A stretch of DNA of 64,000 bases from an uncultured Caproiciproducens sp. (GCF_963664915.1 NZ_OY761810.1:2432661-2496660); one strand, 5' to 3'. Shown: positions 46,420 to 56,543, counted from the stretch's first letter. The notes: generated by a model not told the origin, from the sequence alone. A program made the numbers and translations.

Positions 46420-47124
46420 ATGAAAAAAAGTGAACTTCTCTATGAGGGTAAGGCAAAAAAGGTATACGCAACGGACGACAAGGACTACTGCATCGTTGAT
46501 TACAAGGATGATGCAACCGCATTTAACGGACTAAAGAAGGGGACGATTGTTGGCAAAGGTGTTGTAAACAACAAGATGTCCAACTATTTATTTAAAATGC
46601 TTGAGGAAAAGGGCATTAAAACTCATTTTGTTGAAGAACTGAGCGATAGGGAGACTCTTGTCAAAAAAGTAAAGATTGTTCCCCTTGAGGTCATTGTCCG
46701 CAACAAAGCGGCCGGAAGCCTTGCAAAGCGGCTCGGCATGGAGGAAGGCACGCCAATGAAGTCCACCGTGCTGGAATTTTGTTATAAAAACGATGAGCTG
46801 GGCGATCCGATGGTCAACGAATATCATATTCTTGCCGCCGATTTTGCAACAAAGGAAGAAATTGACCTGATTAGTACCATGTCATTGAAGATCAATGAAA
46901 TTTTGAAAGAGTTTTTCCTGTCCGTTAACATTGAACTGATTGATTTCAAGCTTGAATTTGGCCGCTGTGCCGATGGGATTATTCTTGCAGATGAAATTTC
47001 TCCGGATACCTGCCGTTTTTGGGATGTCAATACCCATGAGAAACTTGATAAAGACCGTTTTCGCAGGGATTTAGGCGGAGTAGAAGAGGCTTATGCCGAG
47101 GTTATGAAACGCATCGGCTTATAA
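46420..47124 (+). CDS. purC: SAICAR synthetase
   Basis: The 234-residue enzyme joins aspartate to CAIR in purine synthesis. Signatures are [32 protein letters not shown] and [21 protein letters not shown] precedes the ATG. First of three pur genes in the same direction (purC, purF, purB), followed by purA. Confidence 0.96.
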   Translation: MKKSELLYEGKAKKVYATDDKDYCIVDYKDDATAFNGLKKGTIVGKGVVNNKMSNYLFKMLEEKGIKTHFVEELSDRETLVKKVKIVPLEVIVRNKAAGSLAKRLGMEEGTPMKSTVLEFCYKNDELGDPMVNEYHILAADFATKEEIDLISTMSLKINEILKEFFLSVNIELIDFKLEFGRCADGIILADEISPDTCRFWDVNTHEKLDKDRFRRDLGGVEEAYAEVMKRIGL

Positions 47125-47143
47125 TGTATAGGATGGTGAGTAA

Positions 47144-48592
47144 TTGAACAGCTCTGTTATGGATTACGACAGTTCCAAACCACACGAGGAATGCGGGGTC
47201 TTCGGTATTTATTCCGACGGCGGGGTTGCTCCCGCATATGCAGCTTATAACGGGCTTCTTGCGTTACAGCACAGGGGTCAGGAGAGCTGCGGAATTGCCG
47301 TCTGCGACCGCGGGGTAATCTCCTATTCCAAAGACATGGGTCTTGTTACGGAAGCTTTTAATGATACGATTTTAGATGACCTCGTCGGCCAAATGGCGGT
47401 CGGACATGTCCGCTACTCCACATCGGGCGGCAGTGTGCGGGAAAATGCCCAGCCGCTTGTAATGAGGTACATCAAGGGAACCCTTGCAATTGCCCATAAC
47501 GGCAATTTGACGAACGCTTATGAACTTCGTCATCAGCTTGAGCACAGGGGATGCATTTTTCAAACTACCATTGATACGGAAGTAATCGCGTATATTATTG
47601 CGGGTGAACGCGTGGAAGCGCCTTCCATTGAAGAAGCCGTACGCCGCGCTCTTCCTAAAATTCAAGGCTCTTATTCCCTTGTCGTCATGAGTCCGCAAAA
47701 ACTGATTGCCGCACGTGACCCTCATGGATTTCGGCCGCTCTGCATCGGACGTTTGGACAATTCCTACGTTTTTGCGTCGGAGACCTGCGCGCTTGACGCA
47801 TGCGGCGCAGAATTTGTGCGAGATGTGGAACCGGGTGAAATTGTTGTTGTGGATCAAAACGGTCTGCGCTCCATTCAGGACCCCGTCACCGTTAAGAAAT
47901 CACTCTGTGTTTTTGAATATATTTATTTTGCAAGAACCGACAGCTTTATTGATGGGACAAGTGTTTATGAAGCACGCAAAGAAGCCGGGCGCCTGCTTGC
48001 AAGGCAGCATCCCGTTGAAGCGGATATCGTAATCGGCGTGCCGGAATCCGGCATTGACGCTGCGATTGGGTACAGTGAGGAATCCGGTATCCCGTACCAA
48101 AAAGGAATTGTGAAAAACAGTTATATCGGCAGGACTTTTATTAAACCGAATCAGCTGGAGCGTGTGCGCAGTGTGCGAATTAAACTGAATGCGCTTTCCT
48201 CCTGCGTAAAGGGCAAACGTGTTGTGATGCTGGATGACTCCATTGTGAGGGGAACTACCAGCGCGCGCATTGTCACCATGCTGAAAGACGCCGGTGCAAC
48301 GGAGGTTCATCTGAGAATCAGCTCTCCTCCATTTTTATGGCCGTGTTATTACGGAACGGATATTCCGTCAAAGGATGATCTGATTGCCTGTCAGCACACC
48401 ATCGCGGAGATTGGCGAAATGAGCTTTGCCGATTCAATTGACTTTTTAAGCCTTGAAAATCTGCCTAAAATGCTGAAGGGATGCAGTGGGTTCTGCGATG
48501 CGTGCTTCTCCGGAAAATACCCCGCCCCTGTTCCAGACTATCTGATCGCGAATAAGGATTACGACTATTGCACGCCGATTAAAAGATTTTAA
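47144..48592 (+). CDS. purF: amidophosphoribosyltransferase
   Basis: First committed step of purine synthesis. A short propeptide of 16 residues precedes the nucleophile C17 in PHEECGVFGIYS, as in the Bacillus-type enzyme. The PRPP site reads VVMLDDSIVRGTTS. Cysteines in FLWPCYYG and GCSGFCDACFSG fit the oxygen-labile [4Fe-4S] cluster of this class. The start is TTG after GGATGGTGAG. Confidence 0.95.
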   Translation: MNSSVMDYDSSKPHEECGVFGIYSDGGVAPAYAAYNGLLALQHRGQESCGIAVCDRGVISYSKDMGLVTEAFNDTILDDLVGQMAVGHVRYSTSGGSVRENAQPLVMRYIKGTLAIAHNGNLTNAYELRHQLEHRGCIFQTTIDTEVIAYIIAGERVEAPSIEEAVRRALPKIQGSYSLVVMSPQKLIAARDPHGFRPLCIGRLDNSYVFASETCALDACGAEFVRDVEPGEIVVVDQNGLRSIQDPVTVKKSLCVFEYIYFARTDSFIDGTSVYEARKEAGRLLARQHPVEADIVIGVPESGIDAAIGYSEESGIPYQKGIVKNSYIGRTFIKPNQLERVRSVRIKLNALSSCVKGKRVVMLDDSIVRGTTSARIVTMLKDAGATEVHLRISSPPFLWPCYYGTDIPSKDDLIACQHTIAEIGEMSFADSIDFLSLENLPKMLKGCSGFCDACFSGKYPAPVPDYLIANKDYDYCTPIKRF

Positions 48593-48616
48593 TTTCCTGT
48601 TTGGAGGAGAATATCA

Positions 48617-50047
48617 TTGAAAAATACTTATGAATCACCGCTATCATCACGATATGCCGATGACGAAATGAAATATTTGTTTTCACCGGATAAAAAATTC
48701 AGAACGTGGCGCAAACTTTGGATTGCTCTCGCACAGGCTGAAAAAGAACTTGGGCTGAATATCACGCAGGAACAGCTCGATGAAATGATTCAGTTTCAGG
48801 ACGATATCAATTATGATGTTGCCAAAGCGCGCGAAAAGGTTGTGCGCCATGATGTGATGTCGCATGTCTACGCTTACGGACAGCAGTGTCCGAAAGCCAT
48901 GCCGATTATTCATCTTGGCGCAACGTCATGCTATGTAGGCGACAACACCGATGTCATCGTGATGACAGACGCATTGAAGCTTGTCCGAAATAAGCTGGTC
49001 GGGGTCATCCGCGTACTTTCCAGATTTGCTTTGCGGTATAAGGATTTGCCGACGCTTGCATTTACCCATTTTCAGCCGGCACAGCCAACTACGGTAGGAA
49101 AACGGGCGACGCTCTGGATTCAGGATTTGCTGATGGATTTGGAGGACGTGGAATACCAGCTTTCCAAAGCAAAGCTTTTGGGTTCAAAGGGAACCACCGG
49201 CACACAGGCCAGTTTTTTGGAACTTTTTGACGGCGACCATTCTAAAGTGAAAAAGCTTGATGAGATGATTGCAGAGAAGATGGGATATCCTTCTTGCTTT
49301 GCGGTATCCGGTCAGACGTATTCACGGAAACTTGACAGTCAGATGCTCTCAGTTTTGTGCGGAATTGCTCAAAGTGCGGCGAAATTTTCGAATGATATCC
49401 GCCTTTTGCAGCATCTGAAAGAAATTGAGGAACCGTTTGAAAAGAATCAGATTGGCTCTTCTGCGATGGCTTACAAGCGCAATCCAATGAGAAGCGAACG
49501 CATTGCCTCGCTTTCAAGATATGTGATTATTGACAGCCTCAATCCCTATATCACGGAGGCTTCGCAGTGGTTTGAACGCACGCTCGACGATTCCGCCAAT
49601 AAGCGTATCAGTGTACCCGAGTCTTTTCTTGCAGTCGACGGTATTTTGAATTTGTATAGTAATGTAGCGGATGGTCTAGTCGTGTATCCAAAGGTCATCG
49701 AACAGCACCTTCTACGGGAATTGCCGTTTATGGCCACGGAAAATATCATGATGGATGCCGTTAAGCGCGGCGCGGACCGTCAGCAGCTCCATGAACGGAT
49801 TCGTGTACACTCCATGGCCGCCTCGCGGGTGATTAAGGAAGAAGGCGGGGAGAACGACCTCCTCAGCCGTATTGCCGCAGACTCGATTTTTGGGGTGACT
49901 CTCGAGGAGCTTCACGCAATTATCAACCCTGAAAAGTATGTCGGAAGGGCGCCGCAGCAGACGGAAGAATTCATTTCTGAAGTTGTCAATAAGGCGGTCA
50001 GTCAATATGATTTTATTCCGGATGAAAAATCGGAAATAAATTTGTAA
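48617..50047 (+). CDS. purB: adenylosuccinate lyase
   Basis: A 476-residue fumarase-superfamily lyase acting twice in purine synthesis, on SAICAR and on adenylosuccinate. The superfamily signature is SSAMAYKRNPMRSER, and THFQPAQPTTVGKR holds a conserved histidine. GGAGGAG precedes a TTG start. Confidence 0.95.
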   Translation: MKNTYESPLSSRYADDEMKYLFSPDKKFRTWRKLWIALAQAEKELGLNITQEQLDEMIQFQDDINYDVAKAREKVVRHDVMSHVYAYGQQCPKAMPIIHLGATSCYVGDNTDVIVMTDALKLVRNKLVGVIRVLSRFALRYKDLPTLAFTHFQPAQPTTVGKRATLWIQDLLMDLEDVEYQLSKAKLLGSKGTTGTQASFLELFDGDHSKVKKLDEMIAEKMGYPSCFAVSGQTYSRKLDSQMLSVLCGIAQSAAKFSNDIRLLQHLKEIEEPFEKNQIGSSAMAYKRNPMRSERIASLSRYVIIDSLNPYITEASQWFERTLDDSANKRISVPESFLAVDGILNLYSNVADGLVVYPKVIEQHLLRELPFMATENIMMDAVKRGADRQQLHERIRVHSMAASRVIKEEGGENDLLSRIAADSIFGVTLEELHAIINPEKYVGRAPQQTEEFISEVVNKAVSQYDFIPDEKSEINL

Positions 50048-50091
50048 ATTATACGGCGAAATAGGAATTGGTTTTTTATTTTGAATCCGCT

Positions 50092-50122
50092 TTGATTTTA
50101 TGGATAAGTGTGATATTATAAT
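50092..50122 (+). promoter_or_regulatory. promoter of purA
   Basis: TTGATT (50092-50097) with overlapping -10 candidates TATTAT (50114-50119, 16-bp spacer) and TATAAT (50117-50122, 19-bp spacer). Confidence 0.55.
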
Positions 50123-50209
50123 TGAGTTGTCATTATCAGTTACTGCCTAAATTCGGCCGCGGGGCAGTTTTTCAGCAAGTTCCGTTGCGGCACGGCGGAG
50201 TGAATGTTT

Positions 50210-51487
50210 ATGATTAAAGCAATTGTTGGTGCAAACTGGGGAGATGAAGGCAAGGGTAAAATTACAGATGTTGAAGCCGCTCAGTCCGACATTGTAATCC
50301 GATTTCAGGGCGGCAGCAATGCCGGTCACACCATTATAAATAATTATGGCAAATTCGCACTGCACCAGCTGCCATCCGGTGTTTTTTACAGCCATATAAC
50401 GAATATTATCGGCAATGGCGTTGCGCTCAGCGTGGAGAATTTCATCAAAGAATTAAAAGCTCTTGAGGAGCGCGGGGTACCAAAACCGAATATCATTATT
50501 TCAGACCGCGCGCAGTTGGTTATGCCATATCACATCCAGCTTGACACTTTTGAGGAAGCGCGTCTTTCTTCTCATTCATTTGGGTCGACTAAGTCGGGTA
50601 TAGCGCCTTTTTATTCCGATAAGTTTTCTAAGATTGGCTTTCAGATCAGCGAGCTTTACGATGATGAAGATTCTTTAAAAGAGAAAATAGACCATGTTAT
50701 TACCTTAAAAAATGTATTGTATGACCATTTGTATCATCAGCCAAAACTTACGGTTGATGAGATTTACAACAAGCTCATGGAGTACAGAAGCTTATTGGAA
50801 CCATATGTCGCTGATACTTTCTCAATTCTGCATAAGGCGGTTAAGGAAGGAAAAAACATTCTTCTTGAAGGGCAGCTTGGCGCGTTAAAAGACCCTGACT
50901 TCGGAATTTATCCGATGGTGACCTCGTCCTCAACATTGGCCGGATACGGTGCGATTGGCGCCGGCCTGCCGCCCTATGAGATCAAAGAAATCATAGCGGT
51001 AGTAAAAGCTTACTCGAGCGCCGTTGGCGCAGGTGAGTTTGTCAGTGAGATTTTTGGCGCAGAAGCTGATGAACTTCGCCGCAGAGGCGGTGACGGCGGT
51101 GAATTCGGGGCCACAACGGGTCGTCCGCGCAGAATGGGCTGGCTGGACTTGGTTGCGTCACGGTACGGCTGTCAGGTACAGGGTTCAACTTGTGTTGCGC
51201 TTACCGTTCTTGACGTACTGGGATATCTGGATGAAATTCCGGTCTGCGTTGCCTATGAATTGAATGGGAAGAGAATTGATTCATTCCCGTCGACCATACA
51301 GTTGAAGCATTGTAAACCAATCATAGAAACCTTGCCCGGTTGGAAATGCGATATTCGCGGGATAAGTAAATACGAGGATCTTCCGGAAAATACGCGCAAA
51401 TATATAGAATTTTCTGAAAGGGCAATTGGGATTCCAATTAAGATCGTTTCCAATGGTCCTGCGCGTGAGGATATTATTTACAGATAA
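50210..51487 (+). CDS. purA: adenylosuccinate synthetase
   Basis: A 425-residue GTP-dependent enzyme converting IMP to adenylosuccinate. The N-terminal GANWGDEGKGKITD holds the P-loop-like element, and GGDGGEFGATTGRPRRMGWLDL is the IMP-contact region. The ATG at 50210 is 9 nt from GGAG; an ATG two codons earlier is too close. Confidence 0.95.
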   Translation: MIKAIVGANWGDEGKGKITDVEAAQSDIVIRFQGGSNAGHTIINNYGKFALHQLPSGVFYSHITNIIGNGVALSVENFIKELKALEERGVPKPNIIISDRAQLVMPYHIQLDTFEEARLSSHSFGSTKSGIAPFYSDKFSKIGFQISELYDDEDSLKEKIDHVITLKNVLYDHLYHQPKLTVDEIYNKLMEYRSLLEPYVADTFSILHKAVKEGKNILLEGQLGALKDPDFGIYPMVTSSSTLAGYGAIGAGLPPYEIKEIIAVVKAYSSAVGAGEFVSEIFGAEADELRRRGGDGGEFGATTGRPRRMGWLDLVASRYGCQVQGSTCVALTVLDVLGYLDEIPVCVAYELNGKRIDSFPSTIQLKHCKPIIETLPGWKCDIRGISKYEDLPENTRKYIEFSERAIGIPIKIVSNGPAREDIIYR

Positions 51488-51504
51488 GTATCATATAATT
51501 GAGC

Positions 51505-51531
51505 GCCAACATTTCCGGTGGCAATGTTGGC
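51505..51531 (+). other. hairpin in the glmS leader
   Basis: A 9-bp perfect stem (GCCAACATT with its complement) around a 9-nt loop, with a weak T-rich tail. It lies in the 87-nt gap between purA and glmS and could be a weak terminator or a leader structure. Confidence 0.5.
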
Positions 51532-51574
51532 ACTTGTTATTTAGAATGAATTCTGCCGGAGAAAGTGTGATAGT

Positions 51575-53401
51575 ATGTGTGGAATTGTTGGCTATATCGG
51601 AGATGACCAGGCTGCCCCTATTTTGTTAAGCGGGCTTGAAAAATTGGAATACCGGGGTTATGATTCAGCCGGAGTTGCCGTTTATGACGGGACTTCTCTT
51701 CAGGTTGTAAAAGCGAAGGGAAGACTTAAGATATTAAGCGACATGATAAACGGCGGGAAAGACGTTCTCGGAACTGTGGGCATTGGCCATACACGGTGGG
51801 CGACACACGGCAAGCCATCGGATATCAATTCTCACCCGCAGGTAAGTGATTCCGGGAGATTTGCTGTTGTTCACAATGGAATTATTGAAAATTATCTCGC
51901 ATTAAAGGATCTGCTTATTCAAAAAGGAAAAACTTTTGTATCTGAAACGGATACGGAAGTGATTGCACAGCTTTTGGAGTATTACTATAAAGGCGATATT
52001 CTGGATGCCGTCATTCGTGTAATCAATAAAGTGGAAGGCTCCTATGCACTCGGCATCATCTGTGAAGATAATCCGGATCAGATTATTGCAGTGAGAAAAG
52101 ACAGCCCATTAATTATTGGTTTGGGTAAAGAAGAGAACTTTATTGCCTCCGATATCCCTGCAATCTTGAATAAAACAAGGGATATTTATCGCCTGAATGA
52201 CAATGAAATTGCCATTCTAAAGAGGGATTCCGTTACGATTTATAATACGGATAAAGATATCGTTCCGAAAGAACCCTGCCATATTGACTGGGATATTGCC
52301 GCGGCGGAAAAAGGCGGTTACCAGCATTTTATGGCTAAGGAGATCATGGAGCAGCCGAAAGCGGTAAGAGATACGATTTCTCCCCGAATTAAGGATGGAA
52401 AAATTGTTCTTGACAATATCACTTTGACGGCTGAACAAATTAAGGGCTTTTCAAAAATATATATATTGGCATGCGGTTCTGCTTATCACGTGGGAATGGT
52501 TGCTAAATATATTTTAGAGAGATTTTCCAGAATCCCGGTCGAGGTCGATGTTGCCTCCGAATTCCGGTACCGTCAGCCCATTATTGACGAAAAAGTTCTG
52601 GTGCTCGTCATCAGCCAGTCCGGTGAAACGGCAGATACGCTGGCGGCACTGCGCGAGGCAAAGAAGCTCGGCGCCAGGACGCTTTCCATTGTGAATGTGG
52701 TCGGCAGTTCCATTGCAAACGATTCCGATGATGTGATTTACACATGGGCGGGGCCTGAAATCGCCGTTGCAACAACGAAGGCGTACAGCACTCAGCTTGC
52801 GGTTGTGTATCTTCTTGCTATTTATTTTGCAGATAAGCTTGGGAATCTTTCTGCGGAAGAATATGCGTATTATGTTTCACAGCTTCAAATTCTTCCTGAA
52901 AAAATCCATGAAATTCTCAGCAATAAGGAACATATTCAATTTCTTGCTTCCCAGTTCTTCAATGTAAAAGATGTGTTTTTCATCGGGAGAAATTTGGATT
53001 ACGCCATGTCTCTGGAAGGTTCGCTCAAGCTTAAAGAGATTTCCTATATTCATTCCGACGCTTATGCTGCCGGAGAGTTAAAACACGGTACAATATCACT
53101 CGTTGAAGAGGGCACGCTTGTGGTCGCACTTGCGACACAGCAGATGCTTTTTGATAAAATGATGAGTAATGTAAAAGAAGTGAAGGCCCGAGGCGCCGTT
53201 GTTCTTGGTTTAACTACTGAAAACAACACGAAGATTGAACAGGTAACTGACCACACGCTGTACATTCCTGAAATGTGTGAAATGATGCTGCCGTCTTTGG
53301 CAGTTATTCCATTGCAGCTTTTTGCTTATTATGTTGCGTCGATGAAAGGCTGCGATATTGATAAACCCCGTAACCTTGCTAAATCAGTGACCGTTGAATA
53401 A
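51575..53401 (+). CDS. glmS: glutamine-fructose-6-phosphate aminotransferase
   Basis: Makes glucosamine-6-phosphate, the entry to amino-sugar and peptidoglycan synthesis. The 608-residue protein starts MCGIVGYIGD with the N-terminal nucleophile C2 exposed after Met removal. An N-terminal Ntn glutaminase is followed by two SIS domains (ACGSAYHVGM, ISQSGETADTLAAL) and the C-terminal KSVTVE. No glmS ribozyme fits in the 87-nt upstream gap. Confidence 0.97.
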   Translation: MCGIVGYIGDDQAAPILLSGLEKLEYRGYDSAGVAVYDGTSLQVVKAKGRLKILSDMINGGKDVLGTVGIGHTRWATHGKPSDINSHPQVSDSGRFAVVHNGIIENYLALKDLLIQKGKTFVSETDTEVIAQLLEYYYKGDILDAVIRVINKVEGSYALGIICEDNPDQIIAVRKDSPLIIGLGKEENFIASDIPAILNKTRDIYRLNDNEIAILKRDSVTIYNTDKDIVPKEPCHIDWDIAAAEKGGYQHFMAKEIMEQPKAVRDTISPRIKDGKIVLDNITLTAEQIKGFSKIYILACGSAYHVGMVAKYILERFSRIPVEVDVASEFRYRQPIIDEKVLVLVISQSGETADTLAALREAKKLGARTLSIVNVVGSSIANDSDDVIYTWAGPEIAVATTKAYSTQLAVVYLLAIYFADKLGNLSAEEYAYYVSQLQILPEKIHEILSNKEHIQFLASQFFNVKDVFFIGRNLDYAMSLEGSLKLKEISYIHSDAYAAGELKHGTISLVEEGTLVVALATQQMLFDKMMSNVKEVKARGAVVLGLTTENNTKIEQVTDHTLYIPEMCEMMLPSLAVIPLQLFAYYVASMKGCDIDKPRNLAKSVTVE

Positions 53402-53462
53402 GATCACTCTGTTGCTTTTGTGAAAACCGGCGACAGTTCAAAGAATGGAAGTGCACTAACAT

Positions 53463-55001
53463 ATGATGCAAAACGAAGCAATACTGATTCTTGACTTTGG
53501 TGGGCAATACAGCCAGTTAATTGCGCGCAGAGTGCGTGATTTAAACGTATATTGTGAAATTAAGCCGTATAAAACCACTGCTGAACAAATTCGCTCGGCA
53601 GGATATAAGGGAATCATTTTTTCCGGTGGACCGGACACTGTGTACGATGAGAATGCCCCCCAATGCGACCCTAAAATTTTTGAACTGGGGATTCCCGTGC
53701 TTGGAATCTGCTATGGTGCGCAGCTGATGGCATATCTGCTTGGCGGCAGGGTTGAAAGCAGCAAGGCGCGCGAATACGGAAAAACGACGGTGGATTTTGA
53801 TACAGGAAGCACGCTGTTTTCCGGTTTGGGAAAGCAATCCATCTGTTGGATGAGTCATACCATTTATATTGCAGGAGTTCCAGACGGATTCCGGGTGACC
53901 GCCACAAGCGGAAACTGTCCTACTGCTGCTATGGAAAATGAGTGCAAACGCCTCTTTGCTCTGCAGTTTCATCCTGAGGTTGAGCACACCGAGCACGGGA
54001 ATGAAATGCTGCGGAATTTTCTTTATCAGATCTGCGGCTGTACAGGCGACTGGAAGATGTCCTCTTTTGCGGAGGAAACGATACAGCATATTAAAAAAAC
54101 TGTTGGAGACGGAAAGGTGATTTGTGCACTTTCGGGCGGTGTGGATTCTTCGGTTGCGGCATTGCTGGTTCATAAAGCAGTGGGAAAAAACCTCACCTGC
54201 ATTTTTGTTGACCATGGTTTTCTGCGCAAAAATGAAGGGGACGATGTAGAAAGAGTATTCCGTAAGCAGTTTGACATGAATTTAATTCGGGTAAACGCAC
54301 AAGAGCGTTTTCTTACTAAACTTCAGGGCGTTTCCGAACCTGAGCATAAACGGAAAATAATCGGTGAAGAATTTATCCGTGTTTTTGAAGAAGAATCAAA
54401 GAAAATCGGCCATGTTGATTATCTGTGTCAGGGTACGATTTACCCTGATGTTGTAGAAAGCGGAATAGGGGATGCAGCCGTCATAAAAAGTCACCATAAT
54501 GTGGGCGGACTTCCTGATGATGTCGATTTTAAAGGATTGATTGAACCGTTAAGAAATTTGTTTAAGGATGAAGTTCGGAGAGTTGGTCTTGAGATTGGCA
54601 TCCCCGGGCCCCTTGTCTGGAGACAGCCTTTTCCCGGTCCCGGACTTGCAATACGGATTATGGGAGAAATTACGTCCGAAAAGCTTGAAATATTAAAAGA
54701 TGCAGACGCAATATTCCGAGAGGAGATTGTAAACGCGGATCTTGACAGGAGCATCAATCAATATTTTGCTGTTTTAACCGGTATAAAAAGTGTAGGTGTA
54801 ATGGGGGACGGCAGAACATATGACAATACCATTGCATTGCGCGGAGTTACCACGTCAGACTTTATGACCGCCGATTGGGCCAGAATTCCATACGATCTTC
54901 TTGCCAAGATTTCCAATCGCATTGTGAATGAAGTACAGCAAGTGAATCGCGTGGTTTATGATATCACCTCAAAACCGCCGGCCACGATCGAGTGGGAATA
55001 A
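53463..55001 (+). CDS. guaA: GMP synthase (glutamine-hydrolysing)
   Basis: A 512-residue enzyme converting XMP to GMP. The N-terminal amidotransferase domain has its nucleophile in [15 protein letters not shown] and [10 protein letters not shown]. The ATP-pyrophosphatase domain has the SGGVDSS loop, and the C-terminal dimerisation domain ends in [10 protein letters not shown]. Intact; two ATGs are available at the start. Confidence 0.96.
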   Translation: MMQNEAILILDFGGQYSQLIARRVRDLNVYCEIKPYKTTAEQIRSAGYKGIIFSGGPDTVYDENAPQCDPKIFELGIPVLGICYGAQLMAYLLGGRVESSKAREYGKTTVDFDTGSTLFSGLGKQSICWMSHTIYIAGVPDGFRVTATSGNCPTAAMENECKRLFALQFHPEVEHTEHGNEMLRNFLYQICGCTGDWKMSSFAEETIQHIKKTVGDGKVICALSGGVDSSVAALLVHKAVGKNLTCIFVDHGFLRKNEGDDVERVFRKQFDMNLIRVNAQERFLTKLQGVSEPEHKRKIIGEEFIRVFEEESKKIGHVDYLCQGTIYPDVVESGIGDAAVIKSHHNVGGLPDDVDFKGLIEPLRNLFKDEVRRVGLEIGIPGPLVWRQPFPGPGLAIRIMGEITSEKLEILKDADAIFREEIVNADLDRSINQYFAVLTGIKSVGVMGDGRTYDNTIALRGVTTSDFMTADWARIPYDLLAKISNRIVNEVQQVNRVVYDITSKPPATIEWE

Positions 55002-55321
55002 AGATTGAAGAGCAATTTAAACAATTTGGCAGAAATTATTGCAATAAATAATATCTTCTAACATGAAATACACCCCGAAAGTTAGTCAGTGGTTATACTG
55101 AAACTAACAGAAGAGGTGTATTTTCGTATATGAAATTTTTTAGATGTTGTGGGTACAGTTTTACTATCATAAACAACTTCTTTGACTCATTATAGTGATA
55201 TTTGTGAAAAATTCTATATAAGTAAGTTATGGATATACGTTTAACATATTAAATTTTGAATTTAATGTGTTATATTGAATAAAGTTAGTTAAATTTAGAC
55301 TTTAGTGAGGGATCAACTGAT
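55002..55321. other. gene-free stretch with IS-like relic
   Basis: This 320-nt AT-rich gap holds no gene I can support. Its only clear structure is the nested inverted repeat at 55064-55123. No convincing sigma A promoter was found for the following gene, though several TATA-like sequences occur. Confidence 0.6.
55064..55125 (+). mobile_element. relic of an IS3-type insertion sequence end
   Basis: The segment starts TGAAATACACCCCGAAAG and contains an internal stem-loop (GTTAGTCAG with CTGAAACTAAC) and an outer inverted repeat AAATACACC/GGTGTATTT at 55066-55074 and 55115-55123. This arrangement resembles the left end and transposase leader of IS150-like IS3 elements. No transposase gene follows. 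The family assignment is from memory of the terminal pattern and is tentative. Confidence 0.4.
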
Positions 55322-55921
55322 ATGAACAGTATGAATCATATTTTGATTGGAACCATCGTATATGAATATCTGAATCAAAAATACGGCATTGTCCTAAATG
55401 AATCAAGCTTTTTAACAGGAAATACTTGTCCGGATCATGGAATTTCTTTTCTGCGTCCGCATAGAATGAGATTCTGCAATAAAATGGTACGAAAGAAAAC
55501 AGCAAAACTTTGCAGGACTGATTATAAGATTATCAGTGCTAAGGCATCAAAAAAATTCGGCATTTTATGCCATTACTATTCGGATTTTTTTTGCTGCGCA
55601 CACAGTCCTGAGTTTAGCGGTAATTTAAAGGAACATGTGAAATATGAAAATGAACTTCTGCGGTTTATGCGGGAAAATTATTCCACATTTCGCCAGATAG
55701 ATTATATTACGAATGCAATTGTCCCAGAGAGTACTTCAGAAATAAACAATAGAATGCGCAGCTTAATAGAAAAGAAACCTTTGAAAGAATATGATTATGG
55801 TATGGAATTGTTTTGTGCGATACAGGCATGTGCCGAATTGGTTCTTTCCGTCAGTTTAGCGATCCTTTCCCAACATAGCGGAGTGCTGCAACAAGAGTTT
55901 TGCATGAAAAAGACGGCATAA
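55322..55921 (+). CDS. zinc-dependent phospholipase C-like protein, divergent paralogue
   Basis: A 199-residue protein with no signal peptide. It shares with the protein at 31589 the order N-terminal histidine (NHILIGTIVYEYL), FLTGNTCPDHG, and FGILCHYYSDFFCCAHS, suggesting the same metal-binding helical fold in shortened form. The C-terminus (about the last 40 residues) is hydrophobic in places. Function unknown. It stands alone in an AT-rich region after an IS relic. The ribosome site is weak. Confidence 0.6.
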   Translation: MNSMNHILIGTIVYEYLNQKYGIVLNESSFLTGNTCPDHGISFLRPHRMRFCNKMVRKKTAKLCRTDYKIISAKASKKFGILCHYYSDFFCCAHSPEFSGNLKEHVKYENELLRFMRENYSTFRQIDYITNAIVPESTSEINNRMRSLIEKKPLKEYDYGMELFCAIQACAELVLSVSLAILSQHSGVLQQEFCMKKTA

Positions 55922-56016
55922 AAATAACGGGGCGTTTCATTTCCCCTTAAAGCAATTGCTGTTATAAAAGTATTCAAATGCTTTAAAAATGCTGTGAAAA
56001 ATAAATTGTAATGAAA

Positions 56017-56050
56017 TAAAAAAATGCGCCCCGAAGGGCGCATTAAAATT
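56017..56050 (-). terminator. terminator after the zinc-ribbon gene
   Basis: An 8-bp stem (AATGCGCC with its complement) and a 6-nt loop. On the minus strand it is followed by a run of T's. Confidence 0.85.
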
Positions 56051-56065
56051 TTTACAATTTTAAGT

Positions 56066-56353
56066 TTATCTTCTGTTTGCAAAGCAGTCACTGCAATAAA
56101 CAGGGCGATCATTGCTTGGCTTGAAGGGAACTTTGCAAGTTTTTCCGCAACTGGCGCAAGTTGCTTCGAACATCTCACGGGTACCGCCGCCGCCGTTAGA
56201 ACCGCCTCTTGCATTTTTACGTGCATCACGGCAGGATTTGCAGCGCTGAGGTTCATTAGTAAAACCTTTTTCAACGTAAAATTCCTGTTCGCTGGCAGTA
56301 AATTCAAATTCGGCTCCGCAGTCTTTGCAAATTAAAGTTTTGTCCTCATACAT
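56066..56353 (-). CDS. small double zinc-ribbon protein
   Basis: A 95-residue protein with two CxxC pairs: LICKDCGAEFEF with RCKSCRD forming one ribbon, and ATCASCGKTC with YCSDCF forming the second, joined by a Gly-rich linker (GGSNGGGG). It resembles the widespread 'probable zinc-ribbon' (CxxC) proteins of Clostridia, whose role is unknown. The ATG at 56353 matches the family start MYEDKTL; GAGG lies 10 nt upstream. It has its own strong promoter and terminator. Confidence 0.85.
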   Translation of the reverse strand: MYEDKTLICKDCGAEFEFTASEQEFYVEKGFTNEPQRCKSCRDARKNARGGSNGGGGTREMFEATCASCGKTCKVPFKPSNDRPVYCSDCFANRR

Positions 56354-56411
56354 GTAGTAGTATACCTCGATTATAAAATATATGCTTAACACGGGGTTAA
56401 ACACTGCTGTT

Positions 56412-56440
56412 ATTATACAACAAAATCTCCTATATGTCAA
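56412..56440 (-). promoter_or_regulatory. promoter of the zinc-ribbon gene
   Basis: On the minus strand: TTGACA (56435-56440), a 17-bp spacer and TATAAT (56412-56417), a perfect consensus. Confidence 0.9.
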
Positions 56441-56504
56441 ATAACTTTAAAAAATGATTTTATAAAAAATTGCCATCATCTCATAATGGTGTATATCCAG
56501 ATAG

Positions 56505-56540
56505 CAAAAATCCCCAGAAGCCGCATGGCTACTGGGGATT
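56505..56540 (-). terminator. terminator of the tRNA-Asp/Thr unit
   Basis: A 9-bp stem (AATCCCCAG with its complement) with a 14-nt loop, followed by a T run on the minus strand, starting 4 nt after the encoded CCA of tRNA-Thr. Confidence 0.9.
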
Positions 56541-56543
56541 TTA

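Noticed and set aside
51488..51574. glmS ribozyme
   Set aside because: The gap is too short and lacks the ribozyme core; only a simple hairpin is present.
55795..56307. 170-codon minus-strand frame overlapping the phospholipase-like and zinc-ribbon genes
   Set aside because: It runs through a terminator hairpin and the zinc-ribbon gene in another frame; composition is not protein-like.
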